Below, one piece after another: positions 25,265 through 34,298 of a stretch of 64,000 nt of DNA (positions are counted from its first letter, which is position 1; every line of letters begins with the position of its first letter). This stretch comes from CAIYRG01 sp964494505 (GTDB lineage: Bacteria > Pseudomonadota > Alphaproteobacteria > Micropepsales > Micropepsaceae). Both the position numbers and the translations under genes were made by a program. The DNA is taken from positions 1-64,000 of the forward strand of contig CAZBRO010000025.1 in NCBI GenBank assembly GCA_964494505.1. The letters run 5' to 3'. The notes beneath the pieces were generated by a model. That model saw only the letters and a list, made by a program, of their open reading frames with translations. It ran no database searches and was not told the DNA's origin.

Positions 25265-26860
25265 GTGGCTGAGGAAAAGAAGGTCCCGATGGATCGGCGC
25301 TCGCTGCTGAAACTGATCGGGACGACTGCGGGCAGCGCCGTCATGTATCAAGCGATGACCGCTCTGGGCCATGCGGGCGAATCCGATTTCACCGGTCCGA
25401 TCACTCTTTCGGGCGCTCCCAAAGGCGCCTCCGTTCTCATCCTGGGCGCCGGTTGGGCGGGCATGGTCGCGGCCTATGAACTGGGGAAAGCCGGATACAA
25501 GGTGCAGGTTCTCGAATATAATGATCGTTCGGGCGGACGAAATTGGTCGCTTTATGGCGGCGACACCTACACCGAACTCGGCGGCTTTACGCAGCACGTC
25601 CAGTTCGATCAGGGCCATTACCTGAATCCCGGTCCGTGGCGGCTTCCGCATCATCACCGCGCCATCCTCTATTATGCCAAGATGCTCAATGTGCCGCTGG
25701 AGCCCTTCGTGCAAACGAATTACGCGGCCTTCGTGCACTCCGGCAAGGCTTACGGCGGCAAACCGAAGCGTTATCGCGAGGTGCAAGCCGACTTCAACGG
25801 CCATGTCGCCGAGACGCTCGCCAAAGCGACCAGTCAAAATAAGCTCGATCAGCCCGTCACGCAGGAAGACAAGGAAATCCTGATGGGCGCGATGCGCGAA
25901 TGGGGCGCGCTGGACCAGAATTACGAATACAAGAAGGGGTTGATCACCAGCGCTCGGCGCGGTTTCGACAAGGAGCCCGGCGGCGGACTCGATGCCGCAC
26001 CCGTTGCCTCCGAGCCCATGGCAATGAAGGAACTGTTCAAGTCGGCGCTCTGGACATCCATCATGGTCGGCCACGAATATGAATTCCACAATATGCTGTT
26101 CCAGCCGGTGGGCGGCATGGGACAGATTGGCAAGGCTTTCGGCCGCAAGCTTGGCACGGTCATTCAGTACAATTCGAAGGTCACGAATATCCACCAGGAC
26201 GACAAGGGCGTCACCGTTACCTATGTCGATACGAAGAAGGGCGGAGCGCCGCAGCAGATGCACGCCGATTGGTGCGTCTGCGCCATTCCGGCCTCGGTTC
26301 TCAGCCAGATTCCGATCAATGTCGGCGCCCCCATGAAACGGGCAATCGACTCCCTTCATTACGAACCGGCGATAAAGATCGGTCTCCAGTTCAAGCGGCG
26401 ATTCTGGGAAGAAGACGAGCAGATCTATGGCGGCATAACCTATACCGATCAGATCATCAGCCTGATCGGATATCCCAACTACAAATACTTCACAGACGGC
26501 CCCGGCGTGATTCTCGGCGCCTACACTTTCGGCATGAACGCCTACAATCTGACAGCCATGCCGCCGGAAGACCGCATCAAGACGGCGCTCGAATGCGGGG
26601 CCAAGATTCACCCCCAATACAATACCGAATTCCAGAACGGCGTTGCCGTCGCCTTCCATCGCGTGCCTTGGTTGCTGGGCGGTTCTCCGACCTGGACCGA
26701 TGCGATGCGGGCGGAGCATTACACGAATCTCGCCGCCATCGACGGACGAATCGTGATGGCCGGAGAGCATGTGTCGTATCTGACCGGCTGGCAGGAAGGC
26801 GCAATCCTGTCGTCGCTCGATGCAGTCAAGCGTCTCCATAAAAAGGCTTTGTCGGCTTGA
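25265..26860 (+). CDS. exported flavin amine oxidase, copy 3
   Basis: 531 residues from a GTG preceded by AAAGGAGAAACC. Twin-arginine signal (DRRSLLKLIGTTAGSAVMYQ), FAD motif (LGAGWAGMVAAYELGKA), GGRNWSL, and C-terminal GWQEGAILSSLDAVKRLHKK. It is the most divergent of the five, differing along the whole length (for example VQTNYAAFVHSGKAYGG where the others have CQTNYAAYVHSDEAFGG). It is therefore probably an older paralogue with a different amine preference (inference). It is followed by its own cytochrome c and RidA. Confidence 0.86.
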   Translation: MAEEKKVPMDRRSLLKLIGTTAGSAVMYQAMTALGHAGESDFTGPITLSGAPKGASVLILGAGWAGMVAAYELGKAGYKVQVLEYNDRSGGRNWSLYGGDTYTELGGFTQHVQFDQGHYLNPGPWRLPHHHRAILYYAKMLNVPLEPFVQTNYAAFVHSGKAYGGKPKRYREVQADFNGHVAETLAKATSQNKLDQPVTQEDKEILMGAMREWGALDQNYEYKKGLITSARRGFDKEPGGGLDAAPVASEPMAMKELFKSALWTSIMVGHEYEFHNMLFQPVGGMGQIGKAFGRKLGTVIQYNSKVTNIHQDDKGVTVTYVDTKKGGAPQQMHADWCVCAIPASVLSQIPINVGAPMKRAIDSLHYEPAIKIGLQFKRRFWEEDEQIYGGITYTDQIISLIGYPNYKYFTDGPGVILGAYTFGMNAYNLTAMPPEDRIKTALECGAKIHPQYNTEFQNGVAVAFHRVPWLLGGSPTWTDAMRAEHYTNLAAIDGRIVMAGEHVSYLTGWQEGAILSSLDAVKRLHKKALSA

Positions 26861-26904
26861 TCGGGAATGACAGCAACAATCGGGGGTTCAAAGTGGGAGT
26901 TGTG

Positions 26905-27357
26905 ATGAATCGCAATCTGAGGGCCGTGGCTCTCGCCGGTCTGTTGCTGCCCGCGAGCGGCATGGTCTCGGCCCAGGATACGGCGCCACAGCCGATGGCG
27001 CCGGGCCCTTTAAGACTCTTCCCCAAACCGGGCGGCGATGACGTCTTCGGCAATATTTGCCAGGGCTGTCATATGCCAAACGCCATGGGCGCCACAGGAG
27101 CCGGCACCTATCCGCGGCTGGCCGGCGACGCGAACTTGGCGGCGGCGTCATATCCGGTGACCATGGTTCTCTTCGGGCGCCGCGCGATGCCGCCCTTCGC
27201 GGCATATCTCAACGATTCCCAGATCGCCAATGTCGTCAATTACGTCCGAAGCCATTTCGGCAACAATTACACCGACATGGTGACAGCGGCCGATGTCGCA
27301 AAGGTGCGGACAACGGAGAAAGTCGACGAAGAAGGCAACGTCATCGGACGGAAATAG
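26905..27357 (+). CDS. exported monoheme cytochrome c, module C
   Basis: 150 residues. The chosen ATG follows GGGAGTTGTG; an earlier in-frame start at 26857 overlaps the oxidase stop. The signal peptide ends near GMVSAQDT and the single heme site is CQGCH. The rest parallels modules A and B (YPRLAGDANLAAASYPVTMV) but is clearly diverged, in step with oxidase copy 3. This suggests each cytochrome co-evolved with its oxidase. Confidence 0.86.
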   Translation: MNRNLRAVALAGLLLPASGMVSAQDTAPQPMAPGPLRLFPKPGGDDVFGNICQGCHMPNAMGATGAGTYPRLAGDANLAAASYPVTMVLFGRRAMPPFAAYLNDSQIANVVNYVRSHFGNNYTDMVTAADVAKVRTTEKVDEEGNVIGRK

Positions 27358-27401
27358 CGACCTTTGGCGGTCTTGCCGCCGGACAAACACAGGAGGCAGC
27401 T

Positions 27402-27914
27402 TTGAATAATTCAGGAAAATTCGCATTGGCCTGCTGGGTTGCCGTGCTCGCGCTGTCGGCGCCTGTCTTGGCAGCGGACAACGGAATCTCGCGCGTCAAC
27501 ATACCGAACGCTCCGGTTCAAATCGCCGCGGCGGTGACCGTTCCGCCCGGCTATACGACTTATTACCTCAGCGGCACAGCATCGATTGCCGATCCAACGG
27601 CGCCCGAAGGCAGCCCGAAACGCTACGGCAACACCGAAGCGCAAACCGCGGCCACGCTAAAAACGCTAAGCGAGACCCTCGGCAAACTCGGGCTGACGTT
27701 CGGCGATGTTGTGGCCGCGCATTGCTTCATTGCAGGCGATCCGGCGATGGGCGGAAAGATGGATTTCGCCGGCATGAACCGGGCCTGGGCAAAGGCGTTC
27801 GGAACCAAAGCGCAACCGAATAAGCCGGCCCGCGCCGCTTTCCAGATCTCTGCCCTCGCGGCTCCAGGAGCATTGGTGGAGATCGAATTTATCGCCGCCA
27901 AGAAGGCACCCTAA
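27402..27914 (+). CDS. exported RidA-family protein, module C
   Basis: 170 residues from a TTG placed five bases after a strong AGGAGG; no ATG fits. A signal peptide ends at about PVLAADNG. The RidA fold is evident (VPPGYTTYYLSG, then 'LSETLGKLGLTFGDVVAAHC'), with the family Arg in PARAAFQI and Glu in VEIEFIAA. It is only moderately similar to the module A and B proteins. Its likely role is hydrolysis of imines produced by oxidase copy 3 in the periplasm. Confidence 0.82.
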   Translation: MNNSGKFALACWVAVLALSAPVLAADNGISRVNIPNAPVQIAAAVTVPPGYTTYYLSGTASIADPTAPEGSPKRYGNTEAQTAATLKTLSETLGKLGLTFGDVVAAHCFIAGDPAMGGKMDFAGMNRAWAKAFGTKAQPNKPARAAFQISALAAPGALVEIEFIAAKKAP

Positions 27915-28048
27915 AGCCGACGCGCTTCCGCGGCAGTCGAGGCCGACAAAACATTTTTCCGCCTCACGCGGGCGCGATTTTGAATCCCAAGGAGCGACCC
28001 TGCATATGAATACCGACACTCCCAGGAATGATACGGATACGCCCAAAC

Positions 28049-28454
28049 ATGTTCAAGGATGGCCCGGCTGTTGTCCTTGGCGCCTATGCCGCGGCCGCGC
28101 CGCCTATCGCCTGACGGCAATGACGCCGGAGGTGGCATCACGCCGCAGCCCATCACCGGCGAGCAGGTCTTCCAACAGGTTTGCCAAGCCTGTCACATGG
28201 CGGATGCCAAAGGTGCAACCGGCGCTGCGACCATTCCAGCGCTGGCGAGCAATCCTCACCTTTCCAACGCCAGCTACCCGATCACGATGGTCTTGTATGG
28301 CCGTGGCGCGATGCCCTGGTTCAACGAAATGCTGACTCCGATACAGATTGCGAATGTGGTCGGCTATGTGCGGACGCATTTCGGTAACAACTATCCGGAA
28401 CCGGTCACGCAGGCCGATGTGAAGCTGCTCGGACGCGCGAAAGCCTCGAAGTAG
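28049..28454 (+). pseudogene. extra cytochrome c with frameshifted signal peptide
   Basis: The mature domain is intact in one frame (TGEQVFQQVCQACHMADAKG, 'YPITMVLYGRGAMPWF') and belongs to the same family as the module cytochromes. The signal peptide is in another frame: from ATG 28049, MFKDGPAVVLGAYAAAAPPIA runs into TGA at 28112. Removing one base there would restore AxA followed by DGNDAGG. Without an export signal heme could not be attached, so it is probably dead. A sequencing error cannot be excluded. Confidence 0.65.
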
Positions 28455-28552
28455 GGCCTATGTTCTGCACCGGCCCTGCGTCGGCTGCGGTTCGCAATCT
28501 CAGGCATACGATTCGGCGGCGTTGTCCCTAGCGGAGCTATTCTTCTGCCCCA

Positions 28553-29526
<974 letters not shown>

Positions 29527-29530
<4 letters not shown>

Positions 29531-30020
29531 AACCGCAGATCAACGCCCAGAGCTATCATCTGCGCTACGTGCTGGAGGAGACCGCATCGTGGCGTCGTTC
29601 GATATCTCGCCCGAGCACGAACTTGCCATGCCCATGACGCGGCGCCTGACGCGCAATCTGGTGGCGGCGCTGGCCAAAATTTACCACCGACTGGCGGGGC
29701 CAGGTGCCGGGCGTCAGGCCGGCCTTGCGCGACACGATCCTGGATTTCGAGCACAGCAATTCCATCGCCGCCGCGAAGGCCCAGGGCAATATGCGCGGGC
29801 AATATGCGCGACGAGAACCGGCAGAAGCCGCCCCGCCGCCCGTCCGGCTGGTCCATGAAGTCAAGCTGGTCCCTAAGCCCGACGGCGGACTTTCGCTCTC
29901 TTCGACAATGCCGAGCAGATCCTCGCCATCGAAATGGCGCCCGACCGCATGCACATGGTGATCCGCGCGGCGCATCAAGTATCGCGACGGCGATACGACT
30001 TTTCCGGATCATGCCCTGCT
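29527..30020 (+). pseudogene. decayed gene of unknown family
   Basis: Coding character continues across at least three frames: VKPQINAQSYHLRYVLEE, then MASFDISPEHELAMPMTRRL, then 'GVRPALRDTILDFEHSNSIA', then LFDNAEQILAIEMAPDRMHM. The pieces join at frameshifts near 29588, 29680, 29810 and 29900. I do not recognise the protein. It begins by overlapping the ribF stop and ends before the convergent RidA gene. It is inactive. Confidence 0.45.
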
Positions 30021-30103
30021 GCGCGCCTAGTCGGGAAACGGTGGGGCTCGACCTGATAATCGCCGAAAAAGCGATTTTGCGCCAAGCGGATTCGAACGCA
30101 TTG

Positions 30104-30565
30104 CTACGGAGCGACGGCGATTGCCGAAATTTCAATCTTCATGTCGCGCGGTAAATGGGCGACCTGAACAGTCGCGCGGGCCGGAGGCGCAGCTTTAAAA
30201 TAGGTGGCATACACTTTATTCATCCGGTCAAACTCACCGATGTCCGTAACGTAGACCGTCGTCGAGACAAGGTGATCCATGGTTAGTCCATCCGCGGCGA
30301 GTATGGCCATAATATTGTCCAGCACCTGGCGAGTCTGCTCCTCGATCGTCGCGTCCGACATAACCCGATTGGTCTTGGCATCGATTGCGATCTCTCCCGA
30401 GACGTACAGGGCCTTACCGACTCGGATTGCCTGTGAATAAGGACCGATGGCACTTGGGGCGGCCGGTGTCGAAATTACTTTTTTGCCGATGTCTTGTGCG
30501 TTCACACCACCCGCCGATGCAATGAATGCTAGCGCGGCTACGGCCCATGAAATGTTGTTGGGCAT
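30104..30565 (-). CDS. exported RidA, canonical type
   Basis: 153 residues with TAGGAGAT eight bases before the ATG. A Sec signal ends near GGVNAQD. The mature domain is a textbook RidA: TPAAPSAIGPYSQAI, LYVSGEI, 'IEEQTRQVLDNIMAILAADG', ARATVQVAHLP with the catalytic Arg, and IEISAIAV with Glu. It is closer to housekeeping RidA than to the module RidA proteins, but it is also secreted. It stands alone on the minus strand near the flavin-oxidase modules. Confidence 0.87.
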   Translation of the reverse strand: MPNNISWAVAALAFIASAGGVNAQDIGKKVISTPAAPSAIGPYSQAIRVGKALYVSGEIAIDAKTNRVMSDATIEEQTRQVLDNIMAILAADGLTMDHLVSTTVYVTDIGEFDRMNKVYATYFKAAPPARATVQVAHLPRDMKIEISAIAVAP

Positions 30566-30995
30566 GGCGTTCGATCTCCTAAAGAAGAGTTGAGTGGTGA
30601 GAAGCTACATCGGTTGAGCCGTAAAAGCACCCGTTATCGGAGCGCGGTCATTCCCAATCGCGGCGGCAAGGCTGGGAAAACCAGTTGCCAGTTTTTTGTT
30701 CAATCGCGCAGCATGTGCCCGATTGGATGCGATTTCGGCCTGCGAGATTATTCAACCGTGTTCGACCTTCTCCTCTGCGTACATCGCAACGACATGAATC
30801 TCCCTCCTCACATCCCCGTGTCCGTACGTGATTATTACATGAGCTAAAAGCCAAACTATTGTGCATCCGACAAATTGCTCATAATTTAAGCGCATGATGC
30901 AGTATTGAGCATCGAACTTGTGTTTTCATCACAACATGATAGAACGCAATTCGCACCACACATGAAGTGCGAGACAATCGTATCAGGAGGTTTAA
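30566..30995. other. divergent intergenic region, no gene seen
   Basis: 430 AT-richer bases between the RidA gene and the TPR gene. It must hold both promoters. A strong ribosome-binding site (AGGAGG) precedes the plus-strand gene. No clear sigma-54 match: the best minus-strand candidate has nine, not ten, bases between GG and GC. Confidence 0.5.
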
Positions 30996-31571
30996 ATGCC
31001 CCTAAAATCATGCCTCATGGTGATGGCCGGCGCGAGCATGCTGTTCGCCGCCACACCGTTGTTTGCTGCCGATCATACACAGAGTTCGGCGGATATTTGC
31101 GCCAACGCCGCCGCTATAGCCCAAGCAAGAGGCACCGCGACGGATTCGGCAATGGCGGAATGCTCGGTCGCGATCAGACTGGCCTATTACGAACCCCGGC
31201 GCGCCGCAGCGCTTACCAATCGCAGTGCGTTGTATCTCGTCAGCGGGCAATACGGCGCCTCGATAGCCGATGCCAATGCAGCCTTGCAGCTCGATGACCA
31301 ACTGGCGCAAGCCTATGTGAATCGCGGAGCGGCTTTGCTTCAGGAACATCGGCCTGCCGACGCGGCAGCGGATTTCGCGCGGGCTTTGGCCCTCGCTCCG
31401 GCGCATCGGGAGGTCATATACTTTGATCGGGCGATAGCGCGTGAAGATATGGGCGACCGCCAGGGAGCCTATGCCGACTATCGCGAAGCTGCGGAACTGA
31501 GCCCCAATTGGGAGCGGCCGAGACACGAATTGACCCGCTTCACGATCATCCCGGCACCGCCGACCAGCTAA
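30996..31571 (+). CDS. exported TPR-repeat protein
   Basis: 191 residues. A signal peptide ends near PLFAADHT, and at least three TPR units follow (AALTNRSALYLVSGQYGASI, 'AQAYVNRGAALLQEHRPADA', YFDRAIAREDMGDRQGAYAD). Such periplasmic TPR proteins act as protein-binding scaffolds; no partner is evident. A perfect AGGAGG lies six bases before the ATG. The gene is closed by an 11-bp terminator hairpin at 31602. Confidence 0.78.
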   Translation: MPLKSCLMVMAGASMLFAATPLFAADHTQSSADICANAAAIAQARGTATDSAMAECSVAIRLAYYEPRRAAALTNRSALYLVSGQYGASIADANAALQLDDQLAQAYVNRGAALLQEHRPADAAADFARALALAPAHREVIYFDRAIAREDMGDRQGAYADYREAAELSPNWERPRHELTRFTIIPAPPTS

Positions 31572-31601
31572 CTATAAGTCGACTTTTGAAATAATCTTAC
31601 C

Positions 31602-31627
31602 AGGAGGGCGGCGGAAGCCGCCCTCCT
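31602..31627 (+). terminator. intrinsic terminator after TPR gene
   Basis: AGGAGGGCGGC, loop GGAA, GCCGCCCTCCT: a perfect 11-bp stem with a GNRA-type tetraloop, followed by TTCGTTT. It insulates the sigma-54-type promoter immediately downstream. Confidence 0.82.
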
Positions 31628-31633
31628 TTCGTT

Positions 31634-31648
31634 TGGCCCGAGTCTTGC
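31634..31648 (+). promoter_or_regulatory. probable sigma-54 promoter
   Basis: TGGCCCGAGTCTTGC: GG at 31635-31636 and GC at 31647-31648 with exactly ten bases between, and one mismatch to TGGCACG-N4-TTGC. The next gene starts 43 bases downstream, and a terminator lies just upstream, both consistent with a real promoter. Confidence 0.6.
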
Positions 31649-31690
31649 GTGGCAGTTGACCGATAACGGCTGAACCGTGAGGTCATTCGA

Positions 31691-31951
31691 ATGAAACCCG
31701 TTCTTTTTCTCGGAGTCTTAAGCTTGACAATGCTCGGCGCAGCATACGCGGCCGAGGCCAATAATTCCGAAGTTTACGTGATTTCGGTCATTCCCCGCAG
31801 CCCGGATGTGAAGCCGATACCGATGAGTCTTCCGGCCGCGGGGCGTCAAGAACAAGCCGTGCAGAACGAGATCGCAATCAATGCAAAGGCGGTCAAGGTC
31901 ACTGCCGTCACGAACTCCGAAAAACTCCTGCAGAAGGCGCCCAAGCAATAG
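31691..31951 (+). CDS. small exported protein, unknown
   Basis: 86 residues. A signal peptide ends near AYAAEANN, leaving a short polar mature chain (about 67 residues) without cysteine or recognisable fold. GAGG lies before the ATG. It begins a two-gene unit with the GHYEGD gene ten bases after its stop and follows a sigma-54-type promoter. The function is unknown. Confidence 0.6.
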   Translation: MKPVLFLGVLSLTMLGAAYAAEANNSEVYVISVIPRSPDVKPIPMSLPAAGRQEQAVQNEIAINAKAVKVTAVTNSEKLLQKAPKQ

Positions 31952-31963
31952 GCGAGGGGCTTG

Positions 31964-32818
31964 GTGTCCTCATTGAGACATCTCAAATGGATTGCCGCCG
32001 CTGTTGTCTACACGAGCGCCGTCGGGATTGGATTGTTCTCCGCAGCCAAGAGTTCGGTGCCCATTCCCGATTTCAACCCCGATGGCGACACCGGCTGGAA
32101 TCAGGACCGTGCGGCAAGTGACGATTTCCTTGCGCCCGACCAAGGTCCTGGACCGGTGCGATCCGACCCCAACTATCCCCATGTGAACAACGGGCAAGGT
32201 CAACCGACGTACCGTGTGGCCGATCTTACCAATCCGATCCTGAAGCCATGGGTCGTAGCGCAAATGAAGAAGACAAATGAGGCGGTGCTGGCGGGTAAGG
32301 TGCCGTACATTCAGCGCGAACGCTGCTGGCCTGCCGGCGTGCCCGAATGGGACATCTATAACCGCGGAGAGCCGCTGCATTTCATTCAGACGCCACAGGA
32401 AGTGCTGATCGTCGACCAACTCTTCTTTCGGACGCGGCACATCTACCTCAATGTTCCGCATTCCAAGAATTTAAAACCGTCATGGGACGGAGAATCGGTC
32501 GGCCATTACGAAGACGACGAGCTGGTGGTGGATACCGTCGGCCTGAACGATCGCACCTTCGTCGATAATTACCGCACGCCGCATACTACGGCCCTGCATG
32601 TCGTCGAGCGCTTCAAAATGATCGATGGAGGCAAGTCGCTTCAGGTATCGATTCGCGTTGAAGACCCCGGCGCCTTCACGATGGCATGGGGAGCAAAACA
32701 GACTTGGAAGCGTGAAAAATCCGGTCCATTGGTCGAGGAGCCTTGTGAACCTGAAAACGATTTCTTCTTCGGATACGATGTCGTGGCGCAGCCGCGCGCC
32801 AAATCCCCCGATTTTTGA
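31964..32818 (+). CDS. exported GHYEGD-family protein (3 of 6)
   Basis: 284 residues using the GTG at 31964 (GAGGGG upstream; TTG at 31961 is an alternative). The N-terminal hydrophobic segment (WIAAAVVYTSAVGIGLFSAA) is a signal or anchor. The family blocks follow: GPGPVRSDPNYPHV, TYRVADLTNPILKPWV, ERCWPAGVPEW, RHIYLNVPHSKNLKPSWDGE, 'SVGHYEDDELVVDTVG', DNYRTPHTTALHVVERF, VEDPGAFTMAWG and a terminal SPDF. Part of this gene (32457-32668) was copied to 41411-41626. Function unknown. Confidence 0.78.
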   Translation: MSSLRHLKWIAAAVVYTSAVGIGLFSAAKSSVPIPDFNPDGDTGWNQDRAASDDFLAPDQGPGPVRSDPNYPHVNNGQGQPTYRVADLTNPILKPWVVAQMKKTNEAVLAGKVPYIQRERCWPAGVPEWDIYNRGEPLHFIQTPQEVLIVDQLFFRTRHIYLNVPHSKNLKPSWDGESVGHYEDDELVVDTVGLNDRTFVDNYRTPHTTALHVVERFKMIDGGKSLQVSIRVEDPGAFTMAWGAKQTWKREKSGPLVEEPCEPENDFFFGYDVVAQPRAKSPDF

Positions 32819-32896
32819 TCGGTGGATAAATTATATGTGGCGTTCGAACCGGTCCATCCGGCGCTCCAGCGTCGAGTCGCAATTCTGCTCTGTCGA

Positions 32897-34087
32897 CTAA
32901 TAACCTACGCGGCCGCGAAACAATTGGGCGATGGTGTTCACCGCCGTCTCAGCTTCAGCGCGGTCGGGTTCAATCCTCTCATCGTTGAAGCCTTGATACT
33001 CGTCATTGCCGCCATGCTGGAAGAGAAAGCCATCCCGGCGCGCCACGAATGAATTGAAATTGTAGGAAAGCCCGTAGTGCACTTCGGGCTGCGGGATGGT
33101 GCGGGCAAGCTGGCCGCGCACGGGAATGAGCGAATTGTCGCCCAGCAGTGCACGCGCGCCATAGCCGGTGCAATTGATCAGGGTCCCTTGGGGCAGCCTG
33201 GCGAAGTCCGATGGACTGTGAAACTCAGTGATCTCGATCTTCCCGCCATTGGCGTGAAATTCCGACAGCAAATATTGCGAGTACTCCACGAGGTTGAACA
33301 TCAGATTGGTCGACTTGCGCACATAGCGGTTGCCGAACGGGTGGCTGCCCGGGTTGTAGGTCGGGCCGCCCGTTATCAGATCGGGAGTGAGTTCGCGTTG
33401 CAGTTCGGCAAATTGCGGCCGCGTATCGTTGGGGTTGTGAGTACGCGGCTGAAGCCCGGCCAGATCGTCCGCGATGTTGTAGCTGTCGATATATTCCACA
33501 GGATTCCCGGGCAGCCCAAGCAAGGTGTAATAGGTCTGGTAGGCCCTCCGGCACATGCCCTCCCACAAGCTCTTGAACTCCGGCGTCGCATATTGCTCGA
33601 AGCAAATGCGCGAATCGGGCGTGAACAGGCCGGTTGCGAAGGAAGAGCGCACATTTGGTGGAAGGTCCTTGGCATAGATGATGACATTGGCTCCGGCGCG
33701 CTGCAGCGAGAGGGCCGAAGTCATCCCCAACGCGCCGCAGCCGATCACCGCGATGTCGCGCTCGCCGGTTGCCATTGCTTTGTCGGCGGCAATACCGCTT
33801 GAGCCCCAAGACAGCGACCACCCACTGCCGCCATGGCCATAATTGTGAACGACGGTCTTTCCTGCGATTTGCTCGACGTCCAGTCGCGGCCCCTGAGGGC
33901 GGAACGGGCGAGTGCAAACCGTAATGCGGACGATTCGGTTCGCCGCTGTGTCCACTGGCGCCAATTCCAACCTCGGCCCCAGATTCATGCTGTTGCCGAA
34001 GTTTGCGGCACAGCGCGGAAGCGCACCCAAACAGAGGGCGGCGCTCGCACCCGATAAAATCCGACGCCGTCCGATCAGAATTGACAT
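32897..34087 (-). CDS. exported D-amino-acid-oxidase-like protein, permuted
   Basis: 396 residues from the ATG at 34087; a start at 34114 would add 9. A twin-arginine-type signal (IGRRRILSGASAALCLGALP) is followed directly by the segment that normally closes a DAAO: CTRPFRPQGPRLDVEQ and VVHNYGHGGSGWSLSWGSSG (residues about 57-99). Only then comes the FAD Rossmann motif (DIAVIGCGALGMTSALSLQR, 111-130). The protein ends in the substrate domain after VRGQLARTI. The order is thus circularly permuted relative to standard DAAO. It would oxidise D-amino acids or related amines to imino acids in the periplasm. It is divergent from the acylase gene. Confidence 0.8.
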   Translation of the reverse strand: MSILIGRRRILSGASAALCLGALPRCAANFGNSMNLGPRLELAPVDTAANRIVRITVCTRPFRPQGPRLDVEQIAGKTVVHNYGHGGSGWSLSWGSSGIAADKAMATGERDIAVIGCGALGMTSALSLQRAGANVIIYAKDLPPNVRSSFATGLFTPDSRICFEQYATPEFKSLWEGMCRRAYQTYYTLLGLPGNPVEYIDSYNIADDLAGLQPRTHNPNDTRPQFAELQRELTPDLITGGPTYNPGSHPFGNRYVRKSTNLMFNLVEYSQYLLSEFHANGGKIEITEFHSPSDFARLPQGTLINCTGYGARALLGDNSLIPVRGQLARTIPQPEVHYGLSYNFNSFVARRDGFLFQHGGNDEYQGFNDERIEPDRAEAETAVNTIAQLFRGRVGY

Positions 34088-34248
34088 GCGAGCCGCACCT
34101 GTCATTGCAAACATTTTATTTTAAACAAATCGCTCGCCAAATCCATGGACAATTGCCGCGACCGACACTCACACGGATTCTGCGAGCGCGCCGCAGCTTG
34201 TGTAAGACAGCACCTTTCGATAATCTTGAATAGAGACGGACGGCCGGG

Positions 34249-34288
34249 CTCGCGTCAGATCGGACATTCTCGCGTCAGATCGGACATT
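34249..34288. repeat. two tandem 20-bp repeats before acylase gene
   Basis: CTCGCGTCAGATCGGACATT occurs twice without a gap (34249-34268 and 34269-34288). Each unit contains the imperfect palindrome GTCAGATCGGAC. The second ends one base before the GGAG ribosome-binding site of the acylase gene, so a protein bound here could block expression. Candidate operator. Confidence 0.6.
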
Positions 34289-34298
34289 GGAGTGCAAG

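Noticed and set aside
25028..26839. A 603-codon open frame on the minus strand opposite oxidase copy 3, and similar long frames opposite copies 1, 2, 4 and 5
   Set aside because: They arise because GC-rich codon bias keeps the opposite frame open; the products have no family features and mirror the conserved plus-strand enzyme.
30700..30740. A minus-strand sigma-54 promoter for the solitary RidA gene
   Set aside because: GG and GC are separated by nine bases rather than ten, and the -24 element is poor.
34249..34288. CRISPR-like repeats
   Set aside because: Only two units, directly abutting without spacers, and no cas genes in the window.
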